Assembly (NCBI RefSeq): GCF_017255295.1
Contig: NZ_JAFKDE010000002.1
Location: 186,001 to 250,000, forward strand
Direction: 5' to 3'
Length of the DNA: 64,000 nucleotides
Source: Nitratireductor aquimarinus
GTDB taxonomy: Bacteria > Pseudomonadota > Alphaproteobacteria > Rhizobiales > Rhizobiaceae
Below, piece after piece: positions 19,198-29,651 of the stretch (positions are counted from its first letter, which is position 1; each line of letters opens with the position of its first letter). A program made the position numbers and the translations under genes. The notes under the pieces are model-generated. The model saw only the letters and a list, made by a program, of their open reading frames with translations. It made no database searches and was not told the DNA's origin.

Positions 19198-20337
19198 ATG
19201 AAGTCGCTCGGCAGCACACGTCGCAGCTTCGCGCCCTGGGCCGACCCCCAGGCGAAGCCCTATATCTCTTTCGAGAACGTGACCAAGACGTTCGGTGACT
19301 TCACGGCGGTCGATGACCTGTCGCTAAACACCTATGAGCGCGAGTTCTTCGCGCTCCTGGGCGCGTCGGGGTGTGGCAAGACCACGCTCCTGCGCATGCT
19401 TGCGGGGTTCGAGCAGCCCACTTCGGGCCGCATCCTCCTCGACGGGCAGGACCTTTCCGGCATTCCGCCGCACAAGCGGCCGGTCAACATGATGTTCCAG
19501 TCCTATGCGCTGTTCCCCCACATGACGGTGGAGAAGAACATCGCCTTCGGTCTGAAGCAGGACCGGATGCCGGCGGACGAGATCGCCGACCGCGTGGCCG
19601 CGATGCTCAAACTGGTCAAGCTGGAGCCCTTCGCCAAGCGCAAGCCGCATCAGCTTTCCGGCGGTCAGCGGCAGCGCGTGGCGCTTGCCCGCTCGCTTGC
19701 GAAACGGCCAAAGCTCCTGCTTCTGGATGAGCCGCTGGGCGCGCTCGACAAGAAGCTGCGCGAGGAAACCCAGTTCGAGCTGATCGATCTGCAATATGAT
19801 CTCGGCCTCACCTTCATGGTCGTCACGCACGATCAGGAAGAGGCGATGACCATGGCCGACCGCATCGCGGTGATGGACAAGGGCAAGGTCATCCAGGTGG
19901 CGACGCCGGCTGAAATCTATGAAGCGCCGAATTCGCGCTTCGTCGCCGACTTCGTCGGCTCGATCAACATGTTCGAGGGAACGGTGACGGCGGCCGACCG
20001 GGAGAAGGTGCGGATCGCCGATGCATCCGGTTTCGAACTTTCCGTCATGAACGGGGCGGGCGCCGAACAGGGGGCGACCGTCTGGTTCGCCGTCCGGCCC
20101 GAAAAGATCGACATTTCGCGCAATCGCCCGGATGGCGCGGTGAACGCGGTGGAAGGCGAGGTCTGGGACATCGCCTATCTCGGCGACATGACCATCCACC
20201 ATGTGAAGCTTGATGACGGGCGCATCGTCAAGGCCAGCAGCATCAACCGGCGGCGTGCGGTGGAAGACGTTCTGACCTGGCATGACCGGGCTTGGGTGTC
20301 CTTCCCGGCGGATGCCGGTGTGGTGCTGACGCGGTAG
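19198..20337 (+). CDS. potG: Polyamine ABC transporter ATP-binding protein
   Basis: ATPase subunit of 379 residues. Walker A GASGCGKTT, signature LSGGQRQRVALARSL, Walker B LLLLDEPLGALD and the switch histidine in VVTHDQEEAMTMADR are all present. A C-terminal TOBE-type domain (about 285-375) includes FAVRPEKIDI, typical of MalK/PotA-like importers. It starts 25 bases after potF and ends six bases before potH. Confidence 0.94.
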   Translation: MKSLGSTRRSFAPWADPQAKPYISFENVTKTFGDFTAVDDLSLNTYEREFFALLGASGCGKTTLLRMLAGFEQPTSGRILLDGQDLSGIPPHKRPVNMMFQSYALFPHMTVEKNIAFGLKQDRMPADEIADRVAAMLKLVKLEPFAKRKPHQLSGGQRQRVALARSLAKRPKLLLLDEPLGALDKKLREETQFELIDLQYDLGLTFMVVTHDQEEAMTMADRIAVMDKGKVIQVATPAEIYEAPNSRFVADFVGSINMFEGTVTAADREKVRIADASGFELSVMNGAGAEQGATVWFAVRPEKIDISRNRPDGAVNAVEGEVWDIAYLGDMTIHHVKLDDGRIVKASSINRRRAVEDVLTWHDRAWVSFPADAGVVLTR

Positions 20338-20343
20338 GCGGCG

Positions 20344-21255
20344 ATGGCTCGTTTCCTCTCCGCCATCGCGGCCCGTCTGGTCATTGCCGTTCCCTATCTT
20401 TGGCTGCTCGTCTTCTTCCTTGCGCCGTTCCTGATTGTCTTCAAGATCTCGCTGTCGGAACCGGCGCTCTCCATGCCGCCCTATATGCCGGCCTTCGATC
20501 TGGCAGACGGCATTTCGGGGTTGATCGAGAAGGTGCGCACGCTGTCCTTCGGCAACTATTTCTGGCTGCTGGACGATCCGCTCTACACGAACGCCTATCT
20601 GTCGAGCATCTGGATCGCCGGCGTCTCGACGCTGATCACGCTGGCCGTGGGCTATCCCATTGCCTACGGCATGGCGCGCGCGCCGGCCGCGATCCGCCCG
20701 ACGCTCCTGATGCTGGTGATCCTGCCGTTCTGGACCAGCTTCCTGATCCGCGTCTATGCGTGGATCGGCATTCTGAAGCCCGAGGGGCTGCTCAACCAGT
20801 TCCTGATGTTCACCGGCCTTATCGACGAGCCCCTGATCATCCTCAACACCACGACCGCCATCTATATCGGCATCGTCTATTCCTACCTGCCGTTCATGGT
20901 GCTGCCGCTCTACTCGACGCTGGAGAAAATGGACGAATCGCTGATCGAGGCTGCGCGCGACCTTGGCTGCTCGCGCACATCGGCGTTCTGGAAGGTGACG
21001 TTCCCGCTCTCGCTGCCGGGCGTCGTTGCCGGCTGCATGCTGGTGTTCATTCCGGCGGTGGGCGAGTTCGTCATTCCCGATCTTCTGGGCGGTTCGCAGA
21101 CGCTGATGATCGGCAAGACGCTGTGGACCGAGTTCTTCAACAATCGCGACTGGCCCGTATCGTCTGCGGTGGCGGTGATCCTGCTTCTGATCCTGATCGT
21201 GCCGATCATGCTGTTCCAGCGGTCGCAGGCGCGCTCGCGTGAGGCGGGGAGGTAG
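20344..21255 (+). CDS. potH: Polyamine ABC transporter permease
   Basis: Inner-membrane permease of 303 residues with about six membrane helices. The first is near residues 12-38 (LVIAVPYLWLLVFFLAPF). The cytoplasmic EAA loop reads EAARDLGCSRTSAFWKV. It pairs with PotI to form the channel and ends two bases before potI. The large periplasmic loop after helix 1 is usual for PotB/PotH. Confidence 0.93.
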   Translation: MARFLSAIAARLVIAVPYLWLLVFFLAPFLIVFKISLSEPALSMPPYMPAFDLADGISGLIEKVRTLSFGNYFWLLDDPLYTNAYLSSIWIAGVSTLITLAVGYPIAYGMARAPAAIRPTLLMLVILPFWTSFLIRVYAWIGILKPEGLLNQFLMFTGLIDEPLIILNTTTAIYIGIVYSYLPFMVLPLYSTLEKMDESLIEAARDLGCSRTSAFWKVTFPLSLPGVVAGCMLVFIPAVGEFVIPDLLGGSQTLMIGKTLWTEFFNNRDWPVSSAVAVILLLILIVPIMLFQRSQARSREAGR

Positions 21256-21257
21256 AG

Positions 21258-22082
21258 ATGGCTGGAAGCTGGGGACGTTTCAACATCGTGTCGCTGGTGC
21301 TGGGCTTTGCCTTTCTGTACCTGCCGATCGTGCTTCTGGTGGTCTACTCGTTCAACGAGTCGCGGCTTGTCACCGTCTGGTCCGGCTTCTCGACCAAATG
21401 GTATGTGGAGCTGTTTTCCAATCGCGGCCTGATGGACGCGGCATGGGTGACGGCGCGTGTCGCCTTCCTTTCGGCCACGGTCGCGACCGTGCTCGGCACG
21501 ATGGGGGCCATCGCGCTCACCCGCTACACGCGCTTTCGCGGCCGGCTGCTCTTCTCGGGCATGGTGTTCGCGCCGCTGGTGATGCCGGAAGTCATCACCG
21601 GCCTGTCGCTGCTGCTGCTCTTCGTGGCGATCAATTTCGACCGTGGATTCTTCACCGTCACCATTGCGCATATCACCTTTTCCATGTGTTTCGTGGCGGT
21701 GGTGGTGCAGTCGCGGCTTATGAGCTTCGACCAGTCTCTGGAAGAGGCCGCGCTCGATCTCGGCGCAACGCCGCTCAAGGCGTTCTTTCAGGTCACGCTG
21801 CCGGTCATCATGCCGGCTGTGGTTTCCGGCTGGATGCTGGCGTTCACCCTGTCGCTCGACGATCTGGTGATCGCAAGCTTCACCTCCGGTCCGGGTGCAA
21901 CCACGCTGCCAATGAAGATCTATAGCCAGGTCAGGCTGGGCGTGACGCCTGAAATCAATGCGGTCTGCACCATCCTGATCGGCATTGTGGCGACCGGCGT
22001 TATCATCGCCTCCGTCATCACCAAGCGGCAGGAAGTGCAGCGCCGCCGCGACGAACAGGCCGCCGCGCGCATCACAGCCTAG
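21258..22082 (+). CDS. potI: Polyamine ABC transporter permease
   Basis: Second permease, 274 residues, with about six helices and the EAA loop EAALDLGATPLKAFFQV. The N-terminal VYSFNESRLVTVWSGFSTKWY is typical of PotC/PotI. Last gene of the operon; its transcript runs toward the convergent AsmA-like gene, with an 8-base hairpin at 22141-22164 between them. Confidence 0.93.
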   Translation: MAGSWGRFNIVSLVLGFAFLYLPIVLLVVYSFNESRLVTVWSGFSTKWYVELFSNRGLMDAAWVTARVAFLSATVATVLGTMGAIALTRYTRFRGRLLFSGMVFAPLVMPEVITGLSLLLLFVAINFDRGFFTVTIAHITFSMCFVAVVVQSRLMSFDQSLEEAALDLGATPLKAFFQVTLPVIMPAVVSGWMLAFTLSLDDLVIASFTSGPGATTLPMKIYSQVRLGVTPEINAVCTILIGIVATGVIIASVITKRQEVQRRRDEQAAARITA

Positions 22083-22140
22083 GCATGCGTAGAGTTGGCC
22101 GGATGGGGCGGGCCTGTCTCTTTCATGTGAGATGATCAGT

Positions 22141-22164
22141 CGAGCGGGAAGATATCCCCGCTCG
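22141..22164. terminator. Possible bidirectional terminator hairpin
   Basis: Perfect 8-base stem CGAGCGGG/CCCGCTCG with an 8-base loop lies between the convergent potI and AsmA-like genes. It lacks a clear T-run on either strand, so termination activity is uncertain. Confidence 0.35.
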
Positions 22165-22215
22165 CTACGCAGGGCCACCGCAGCAGATGCGTCGGGAGCC
22201 TTTGTCTTCTGCGAT

Positions 22216-24075
22216 CTACTCGATCAGAAACGGTGCGATGAACGGGGCGTTCCACGAGCCGCCGATGAAGAAGGTCTCCCGGGGATCACTTTCCCCGGAA
22301 GCCTCTTCGCCGTTCTCATCAACCGGCTTGTCGCTTTCGGGCGGCAAGATGCTGCCGGAAAGGGCGATGCCGCGACCGGCGAAGGGAATGAGCCCGCCCA
22401 GCGTGATGGTCTCGCCCGTCTCCAGCTTCGCCTCGGCGGTGTCGATCCATGCGATGCCGCCGGCAAGGGTTGCCTTGAGTTCCGCCCCGTCGATAGCCAG
22501 TTCGCCATCCGCGATCTCGGTCAGTGGGAAGAAGGAGCCCTTGTCATTGTGCTCGCGGAAGGATTCCAGGTTGAGACCGGGCACGGTGCCTTCGCCGAAA
22601 CTGGCTGAAATGGAGCCGTCGGAGGTCTCAAGGATTTCATCCAGCGTCTCGCCTTTCCCTTTGAGGAAAACGGAGAAGGAGCCGGGGGCCCGGGGCATGA
22701 AGCTGGTGAGGTGCAGCTTCTCGGCCATTGCCCCGCCATTGAGGTTTTCAGCCGTGATGCGAAGCTCTGCCTGATTGTGGCCTTCCACCCTGTCGAGGCG
22801 AATGCCGAGCTGCAGCATGCCGCCAAAGGCGGTGGCGTCGGAAATGTCGAGGCTCACCAGCCCGTCGCGAACCTGCGCGGTGGCGGCAATATCGGTCATC
22901 GAGACGGAACCTGCCGTGGCTTCATTTGCCGAAAGGCGCAGGTCAAAGTTCAGGTCACGCGCCCACGGAGCGGCCGGGGGGGCGGCCGGTGGGGCGGCTG
23001 TGTCTGGCTCCGGCGCCAGCGTGTTCAGAAGCACGCCCAGATCCAGCGCATTGAAAGCCAGCGTGCCGGAAACGGTGGGGTGCGGGTCGGTGAAGGCGAT
23101 GTCGAACACACCCCGGGCGCTGCTGTCGCCGAGATTGAATTCGGCATTCTCGAACTTCACCCGCGTGGCGTCGCCGGTAATGGTGCTTTTCAGTTTGGCT
23201 GCCTTGATGGTGCTGCCGGGCCAGTCCTCGAGCAGCGTCCATTCGAGAACGCGCTGCAGGGAAGGGGCCGCGCTTTCCAGCGTGCCATGCAGGAAGGCGT
23301 TGCCGACAATGTCCGCCTGTCCCTTGAAGGAGAGCGTCAGTGGCGCGCTGTTGACCGAGAGGGAAACATTGGTCTTGCCGCCGGCGAGCATGATCAGCGG
23401 TTCTGCGCTGGAGGCTTCCACGGCGATGCTCTCGCCATGCCAGATGCCCTTGGCGGAGAGCGTTGCGGAGCGGTCGAGGGCTGGCCAGTTGAGCGTTCCC
23501 GTGACGCTGCTCAAGACCGGCGGGCGATTGACGCCGTTGAGCACGATGACGCGCCCGTCCACGATTTCCACCGTTGCGAAACTGTCGTTCGGCAGGGCGC
23601 TTGTGTCGGGCTCTGCGGGATTGGCCTGGATCAGGCCGCGCGTTGCCTCGACCGATTGAGCAAGCTTGCCCCACTTCGGAATGGCCGGAATGCGCATGAC
23701 GCCGCCACTCTCATCGAGCCGCACCACGGGGCGCACGAGGCGGATCTTGGTGAACACCACTTCGCCGCGCAGGGCGGCCAGCGCCGAAAGGTCGATCTCG
23801 ACCCGCTCTGCTTCCATGACGGCGGGTTGCCCGTCGCCATTCCAGTTGGACAGGACGACATCGTTCAGAACGGCCTTGAAGGAGGGCCAGACGCGGATTT
23901 CAGGCGCATCGTCGAGCCGCACGCGGTATCCACTCCACGCACTCACCTGCTGGGCGACGCTGTCGCGGACGATCTGGGTTGAGGCCAGGATTGGCAGGCA
24001 CAGGATCACCACCACCGCGATCAGAGCGGCAATGGCCAGTGCCCAAATGCTTTTCTTTACTGCCGGCGAGGGCAT
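22216..24075 (-). CDS. AsmA-like membrane-anchored protein
   Basis: 619-residue protein with one N-terminal membrane helix (about residues 9-31, IWALAIAALIAVVVILCLPI) followed by a long periplasmic beta-rich region. The N-terminal pattern SGYRVRLDDAPEIRVWPSFKAVLNDVVLSN and C-terminal DGSISASFGEGTVPGLNLE match the AsmA family, large envelope proteins now thought to take part in lipid transport to or homeostasis of the outer membrane. A Pro/Ala run (PPAAPPAAP) near residue 360 divides two halves. Monocistronic; divergent from aacS. Confidence 0.85.
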   Translation of the reverse strand: MPSPAVKKSIWALAIAALIAVVVILCLPILASTQIVRDSVAQQVSAWSGYRVRLDDAPEIRVWPSFKAVLNDVVLSNWNGDGQPAVMEAERVEIDLSALAALRGEVVFTKIRLVRPVVRLDESGGVMRIPAIPKWGKLAQSVEATRGLIQANPAEPDTSALPNDSFATVEIVDGRVIVLNGVNRPPVLSSVTGTLNWPALDRSATLSAKGIWHGESIAVEASSAEPLIMLAGGKTNVSLSVNSAPLTLSFKGQADIVGNAFLHGTLESAAPSLQRVLEWTLLEDWPGSTIKAAKLKSTITGDATRVKFENAEFNLGDSSARGVFDIAFTDPHPTVSGTLAFNALDLGVLLNTLAPEPDTAAPPAAPPAAPWARDLNFDLRLSANEATAGSVSMTDIAATAQVRDGLVSLDISDATAFGGMLQLGIRLDRVEGHNQAELRITAENLNGGAMAEKLHLTSFMPRAPGSFSVFLKGKGETLDEILETSDGSISASFGEGTVPGLNLESFREHNDKGSFFPLTEIADGELAIDGAELKATLAGGIAWIDTAEAKLETGETITLGGLIPFAGRGIALSGSILPPESDKPVDENGEEASGESDPRETFFIGGSWNAPFIAPFLIE

Positions 24076-24399
24076 GGAACCTCATCCCTGGCGCTTTGCG
24101 CACCGGTTTGAAACGCCCGATGCCAGTGCAAAACGCTGTTATCACAGGTTGGCGTCAAGCACGACGCAATCAGGCCGACAAACCGCGACCTCACAACTCC
24201 TTACGGGTTTAAACATGGCGTATGGCAATTCAAGGATTTGTCGCGCGTCTGCCGGATATTGCACCGCTTTCTGCCGGTTTATGCCGCAAACGGAAGGAAA
24301 CGGCCGGGTCGCCTCGCTGTTTCAAACGAGACCATTGCCGCAGGACGAGCGGAAATGCATAAGGGGTGCGATTGCCGTAAAGGCCTTTAGGAGGAAAGC
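24076..24399. other. Intergenic region between divergent AsmA-like and aacS genes
   Basis: 324 bases without a convincing gene. It must hold both promoters. I see no clear operator, repeat or RNA structure; the stretch just before aacS ends with an AGGAGGAAAGC ribosome site. Confidence 0.6.
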
Positions 24400-26358
<1,959 letters not shown>

Positions 26359-26399
26359 AGGGCGGGCGCATGGTTAAGGATCGGTAAAGCCGATATTTA

Positions 26400-26592
26400 C
26401 CGAGAATTCACAGGTGGTACAGAAGCGTAAACTTGTCGGTAACCAGGTAAGGTTCTGTTAAGAGATAGCCGCGATAGTGTCGGCTAACTTGACGAGCCGG
26501 ACACAGGGTCCGACTGTTAGACAGATGTTCGCCAAGCCCCGTTTTTGACAGCATACAAGATCCTTCAAGCGCCCTTTCGGGCGCTTTTTTTT
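26400..26592 (+). ncRNA. Candidate small RNA or long 3' trailer of aacS
   Basis: Between the aacS stop and the terminator lies about 190 bases of structured but non-coding sequence, including paired-looking segments (GCCGCGATAGTGTCGGC and GCCGGACACAGGGTCCGAC) and ending at a strong terminator. I cannot match it to a known RNA family. Either it is the aacS 3' untranslated region or an independent sRNA. Confidence 0.3.
26568..26592 (+). terminator. Intrinsic terminator downstream of aacS
   Basis: Stem AGCGCCC/GGGCGCT with loop TTTC, then seven T (26586-26592). It lies 210 bases after aacS, an unusually long trailer that may itself encode a small RNA. Confidence 0.85.
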
Positions 26593-26618
26593 GGCCTGTG
26601 TTTCGTGATTTTTTGCGG

Positions 26619-28316
26619 TCAGGCGTTGCGGTCGCGCATGAGCGGGCCGGACAGAAGAATGACCGGAACGATTGCCGTTGCGATGATCAGCAGCGCGGCC
26701 ACCGCGCCATCTTCCACCGCGCCGCGCGAGGCGTTTTCATAAACATGGGTGGCCAGCGTGTGAAAGCCGAAGGGCCGCAGCAGGATGGTGGCCGAAAGCT
26801 CCTTCACCGTGTCGACAAAGACGAGAATGGCGGCGGTCAGGATGGCCGGCTTCAGGAGCGGCAGGAGCACGGTGAAGGCGCTCTGGTTTGCCGTCTTGCC
26901 GAGGCTGCGGGCAGCCTGATCCAGATTGGGCGGCAGCTTTTCAAGGCCGGAGCGGATCGCGCTTTCGGCAAGCGCCAGAAAGCGGATCGTGCAGGCAATC
27001 ACGATGGAGGCGGCGGTGCCGGTGAGCAGGAGCCCGGTCGAAAGACCGGTATAGCTGCGCACAACGCCGTCGACCGTGTTGTCGATGGCGGCGAGAGAGA
27101 GGAGCAGGCCGAGACCGAGGATCGTGCCCGGCAGGGCGTAGCCGACGGAGGCAAGACGCACCAGAACTATCGTGTAGCCCGAGCGGGAGAGGCGCATCGC
27201 ATTGAGCAGAAGAAGCGCGATGAAGACCGTGAGGAGGGCCGTCACGCCTGCAACCGCAACGCTGGTGAGGAAAGCCTGAAGGATCTGCGGTTCGGCGAAC
27301 TGGTAGAGGCGGCGGGAGACATAACCGCCGAAAATGAAGAGCGGCACGCCGAAGCCGGACAGGATGGGAAGCGACAGCGCGAAGGTTGCCAGCCAGCCCC
27401 GTGCGCCGGCGAGCGGAACACGCGGCGGGCGCACATGCATCTGTGTGGCGCGGGCGCTGTGGAAGCGCTGTTTACGCCGCGCCCACTGCTCTGCCGTCAG
27501 CAGCAGAAAGACGATGATCAGCATGACAGCCGCAATCTGGGCTGCGCCCTCCAGGCTGCCCCGGTTGAGCCAGGTGGAATAGACGGAGAGGGTGAGCGTG
27601 CGCACACCCAGATATTCCACCGCGCCGATATCGTTCAGCGTTTCCATCATGACCAGAGCCAGGCCGGCGATGATGGCGGGGCGCGCCACCGGCAGGAGAA
27701 CGCGGAAGAACACGCGCGAGGGCCGCGCGCCGAGCGTGCGCGCCACATCGGCGATGTTGCGCCCCTGCATGAGGAACACGACGCGGGCTGTCAGATAGAC
27801 GTAGGGAAAGGTGACGGAGGTCACCACCAGCGCCGCGCCCCAGGTGGAGCGGATGTCGGGAAACCAGTAATCACGTGCGCTGGTGAAGCCGAAAATGCTG
27901 CGCACGGCCGTCTGCAGCGGCCCGACATAGTGGAAGAACTCGCCGAAGGCGTAGGCCGCCAGATAGGTGGGAACGGCGAGCGGCAGGACCAGCGCCCAGG
28001 CAAGAAGCCGGCGCAGTGGAAAATCATAGCCGACCACCAGCCATGCGGACCCGACGCCGATGACGGATGTGCCAAGCGCCACGAGGCCGAGCAGCGCAAG
28101 CGTGGTGCCGAGCGACTGGGGAAGCACATAGCGCAGAAGATGCGGCCACGCCTCGCCGGAGCCGGTCAGAGCCACATAGAGGATCGTGGCGATCGGCAGG
28201 AGAACGGCAAGCGCGATGACAACGCTGCCGGCAAGCGCAAAGCCGTGTCGCTCGCCCCGGATGCGGGGAAAGCGGCGTTCGCGAAGCGGGGCTGTCGGTG
28301 TGTGATAGGATGTCAT
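26619..28316 (-). CDS. Ferric iron ABC transporter permease (FbpB-like)
   Basis: Inner-membrane permease of 565 residues made of two fused six-helix units, as in FbpB/SfuB/FutB. EAA-type loops are visible in both halves: DVARTLGARPSRVFFRVLLP near residue 190 and QAARSLGKTANQSAFTVLLP near residue 470. It lies 96 bases downstream of the binding-protein gene with a terminator hairpin between. No ATPase gene (fbpC) follows; the next feature is the convergent aacS terminator, so the ATPase must be supplied from elsewhere. Confidence 0.9.
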   Translation of the reverse strand: MTSYHTPTAPLRERRFPRIRGERHGFALAGSVVIALAVLLPIATILYVALTGSGEAWPHLLRYVLPQSLGTTLALLGLVALGTSVIGVGSAWLVVGYDFPLRRLLAWALVLPLAVPTYLAAYAFGEFFHYVGPLQTAVRSIFGFTSARDYWFPDIRSTWGAALVVTSVTFPYVYLTARVVFLMQGRNIADVARTLGARPSRVFFRVLLPVARPAIIAGLALVMMETLNDIGAVEYLGVRTLTLSVYSTWLNRGSLEGAAQIAAVMLIIVFLLLTAEQWARRKQRFHSARATQMHVRPPRVPLAGARGWLATFALSLPILSGFGVPLFIFGGYVSRRLYQFAEPQILQAFLTSVAVAGVTALLTVFIALLLLNAMRLSRSGYTIVLVRLASVGYALPGTILGLGLLLSLAAIDNTVDGVVRSYTGLSTGLLLTGTAASIVIACTIRFLALAESAIRSGLEKLPPNLDQAARSLGKTANQSAFTVLLPLLKPAILTAAILVFVDTVKELSATILLRPFGFHTLATHVYENASRGAVEDGAVAALLIIATAIVPVILLSGPLMRDRNA

Positions 28317-28364
28317 GACGCCGTGTACCGGAACTCGAATATGCTACTCGTTCCGGCAGAAAGC

Positions 28365-28396
28365 AAAAAGCCGGGCCTCGAACAAGGCCCGGCTTT
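28365..28396 (-). terminator. Terminator/attenuator between iron binding protein and permease genes
   Basis: On the minus strand a stem AAGCCGGGCCT with GGCCCGGCTT and a short loop is followed by TTTTTGC. It lies 16 bases beyond the binding-protein stop. Since the permease gene follows on the same strand, it probably lets only part of the transcription through, giving more binding protein than permease. Confidence 0.8.
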
Positions 28397-28412
28397 GCGG
28401 TTCATGGAAAGA

Positions 28413-29471
28413 TCAGCTGGCCGGGCCATCGTCGAGGCCGACGCGGTCGACCATCTCGGAGGCTGCCTTGCGGTGCTTGGCGATCTCTGCGAGCGGCAGG
28501 CTATCCGGCTTGATTTCGCCGAAAGACTGGACCGTTTCAGAGACTTCCGCGCCCGGCAGGACCGGATATTCATAGTTGGTCTCGGCGTAGATCGCCTGTG
28601 CCTCGGCGCTGCCCAGGAAGCGCATCAGCTCAAGAGCCTGTTCGCGGTTCGGTGCGTGCTTGGCCATGGCCATGCCGGAAATGTTCACATGCGTGCCGCG
28701 GTCACCGGAATTGGGGAACAGGACCTTGAGCGAATCGGCCCATTCCTTCTGCTCCGGCTCCTTGTCGTTGTTCATCATGATGCCGACATAGTAGGTGTTG
28801 CCGATGCCGAGATCGCACTCGCCGGCAAAGATGGCCTGCGCCTGTCCGCGATCATTGCCGTTCGGCTTGCGGGCCAGATTGGCCTTCAGGCCCTTCATCC
28901 ACTCCTCGGCCTTCTCCTCGCCGTGATGGGCGATCATCGAGGCGAACAGCGCGATGTTGTAGTTGTGCTGGCCACTGCGCATGCAGATCTTGCCCTTCCA
29001 CTTGGGATCGGCGAGCTCTTCATAGGTGATCGTGTCCTGCTCGACGCGGTCCTTGGAAGCATAAATCACGCGGCCGCGCGTGGTGACGCCGAACCAGTTG
29101 CCTTCCGGATCGCGGAACTCGGAGGGAATTTCGGAATTCACCGTCTCGTCCTCGACGGACTGGGTGATGCCCTTTTCCTTGGCGTTCATCAGGCGGCCGA
29201 TATCCACGGTGAGGATCACGTCGGCGGGGGAGTTGGAACCCTCGGCTGCGATGCGGTCTTCAAGCCCCTTGTTGAGGAACAGGACTTCGGTGTCGATGCC
29301 GGTCTTCTCGGTGAAGGCGTCCAGCAGCGGCTGAATGAGGAAGGGCTGGCGGTAGGAATAGATGTTCACCGTGCCTTCGGCCTGTGCGGCAGGAAGCGTG
29401 GCGGCGAGCGATCCGGTAGCAACAAGCGCGGCGAGACCTGCGCGGGCTGCGAGTAATTTCTTGGTCAGCAT
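28413..29471 (-). CDS. Ferric iron ABC transporter substrate-binding protein (FbpA/FutA-like)
   Basis: Periplasmic Fe(III)-binding protein of 352 residues. The signal peptide spans about residues 1-31 (ending AAQA-E), and the mature protein starts GTVNIYSYRQPFLIQPLLDAF. The adjacent iron-ligand tyrosines appear as GNTYYVGIM at residues 227-228, and a further tyrosine lies in NIYSYR. The ATG has AGGAGACAG upstream. A perfect Irr-type iron control element lies 122 bases upstream, so expression is expected to respond to iron through Irr. Confidence 0.93.
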   Translation of the reverse strand: MLTKKLLAARAGLAALVATGSLAATLPAAQAEGTVNIYSYRQPFLIQPLLDAFTEKTGIDTEVLFLNKGLEDRIAAEGSNSPADVILTVDIGRLMNAKEKGITQSVEDETVNSEIPSEFRDPEGNWFGVTTRGRVIYASKDRVEQDTITYEELADPKWKGKICMRSGQHNYNIALFASMIAHHGEEKAEEWMKGLKANLARKPNGNDRGQAQAIFAGECDLGIGNTYYVGIMMNNDKEPEQKEWADSLKVLFPNSGDRGTHVNISGMAMAKHAPNREQALELMRFLGSAEAQAIYAETNYEYPVLPGAEVSETVQSFGEIKPDSLPLAEIAKHRKAASEMVDRVGLDDGPAS

Positions 29472-29592
29472 TTCTGTCTCCTAGCCTGTGGGGTTCAAGG
29501 TCCCATGGAAAGTGCCGGGTTTGACCATCCAGCGAGGAGGCTTGTCGTAAAAATTTTCGCAACCGTCAAGGAAAATGCAAGCAATATCATAA

Positions 29593-29611
29593 GTTTAGAA
29601 GTATTCTAAAC
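29593..29611. promoter_or_regulatory. Irr-type iron control element (ICE box)
   Basis: GTTTAGAAgtaTTCTAAAC is a perfect 19-base palindrome matching the TTTAGAA-N3-TTCTAAA element bound by Irr in Rhizobiales. It sits between the sensor kinase gene (ends 29652) and the iron-binding-protein gene (starts 29471), upstream of the latter. It lies some way from the start codon, which would suit activation or a long leader; the transcription start is not known. Confidence 0.85.
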
Positions 29612-29651
29612 TGCGGTTATCATGTTTTCCGTGTTTTCCTGGCGGGCAGGC

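Noticed and set aside
26598-29456. 952-codon plus-strand frame
   Set aside because: Spans two convincing minus-strand iron-transport genes and their intergenic terminator; low-complexity Gly/Arg/His translation.
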